Positions 49,417 through 49,524 of a DNA stretch of 49,524 nucleotides are shown piece by piece (the first letter of the stretch is position 1; the number at the start of each line of letters is the position of its first letter). Under the pieces are notes generated by a model that worked only from the letters and a program-made list of their open reading frames with translations, made no database searches and was not told where the DNA came from. The stretch is taken from the NCBI GenBank assembly GCA_038562165.1, contig JBCFAO010000029.1:1-49524 (forward strand), in the 5' to 3' direction. Source of the DNA: WRMS01 sp038562165. Lineage in GTDB: Bacteria > Bacillota > Peptococcia > DRI-13 > UBA5745. A program made the position numbers and the translations under genes.

Positions 49417-49524
49417 GTTGTTGTAGGAGAAAAAATAAATTAGGCTGCAAAATGAGGTGGGGATAGAATTAGTTCTGTCACCAAAGAGAAGTCAGCGGGA
49501 AAAAGAATAGACGGCAGAAAAAGC

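Overview
The window looks like chromosomal DNA of an endospore-forming anaerobic Firmicute (class Clostridia or a close relative). The reasons are AGGAGG-type ribosome binding sites with frequent TTG/GTG starts, a CwlD-type spore-cortex amidase, a DUF6514 protein, an ECF-type (MptD/EcfT) transport cluster, HelD, and a Re-citrate synthase beside an isocitrate dehydrogenase. No rRNA, tRNA or CRISPR array was seen. The species cannot be named from the sequence alone. Most genes are on the minus strand.

Layout. (1) 1-7000 is AT-rich accessory DNA. It holds an ECF sigma factor, an anti-sigma protein, a truncated anti-sigma paralogue, small secreted proteins, a membrane thioredoxin-like protein, a DUF4143 ATPase and two gene relics. 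Four promoter-like sites of fixed geometry (TGTCACAAA-N11-TAATGATATATAG or a variant) face these genes and suggest one small ECF regulon. (2) 7089-14591 is an arginine operon argJ-argB-argD-argF-argG-argH with a clear promoter; argH carries an Ala/Gly-rich insert and argG/argH are separated by a degenerate 18-bp tandem repeat. (3) 14900-19300 holds cwlD, a DUF6514 gene and a FecBCD-like metal/siderophore/cobalamin ABC importer. (4) 19900-26750 is a TetR-headed cluster: MptD-type S component, EcfT, two siderophore-importer-like ABC half-transporters, an ATC-hydrolase-like protein and a DtxR-type regulator. (5) 26900-33700 holds a chemotaxis transducer with a C-terminal sensory region, rplM-rpsI, and a Re-citrate synthase / GntR / isocitrate dehydrogenase operon with a predicted GntR operator. 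With the arginine operon this suggests a citrate-to-2-oxoglutarate-to-glutamate-to-arginine route. (6) 34590-38366 is a two-component system with an unknown membrane-anchored protein and a VanY-type carboxypeptidase. (7) 38542-44491 (plus strand) holds helD and a MoxR/DUF58/DUF4129 operon. (8) 44454-49416 holds idi, ilvA, cobO, a TPR-like gene, a homocysteine methyltransferase-like gene and an overlapping pair resembling a YwgA/Panacea-type protein with a small partner.

The most unusual content is non-coding. Four gene-free islands (about 6587-6862, 19626-19797, 28699-29155, 33850-34512) carry a family of about 22-nt repeats with a core like TGTGCAAAA-N5-GTTTGTA. They are mostly spaced 40-41 bp and arranged as two inverted arms around a central segment. 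One island is split by a 245-bp element with perfect 18-bp terminal inverted repeats and 9-bp flanking direct repeats. Two further segments (19366-19490 and 41824-41989) form multi-hairpin structures closed by 15-bp outer stems with GAAA tetraloop hairpins and are candidates for structured RNAs or MITEs.
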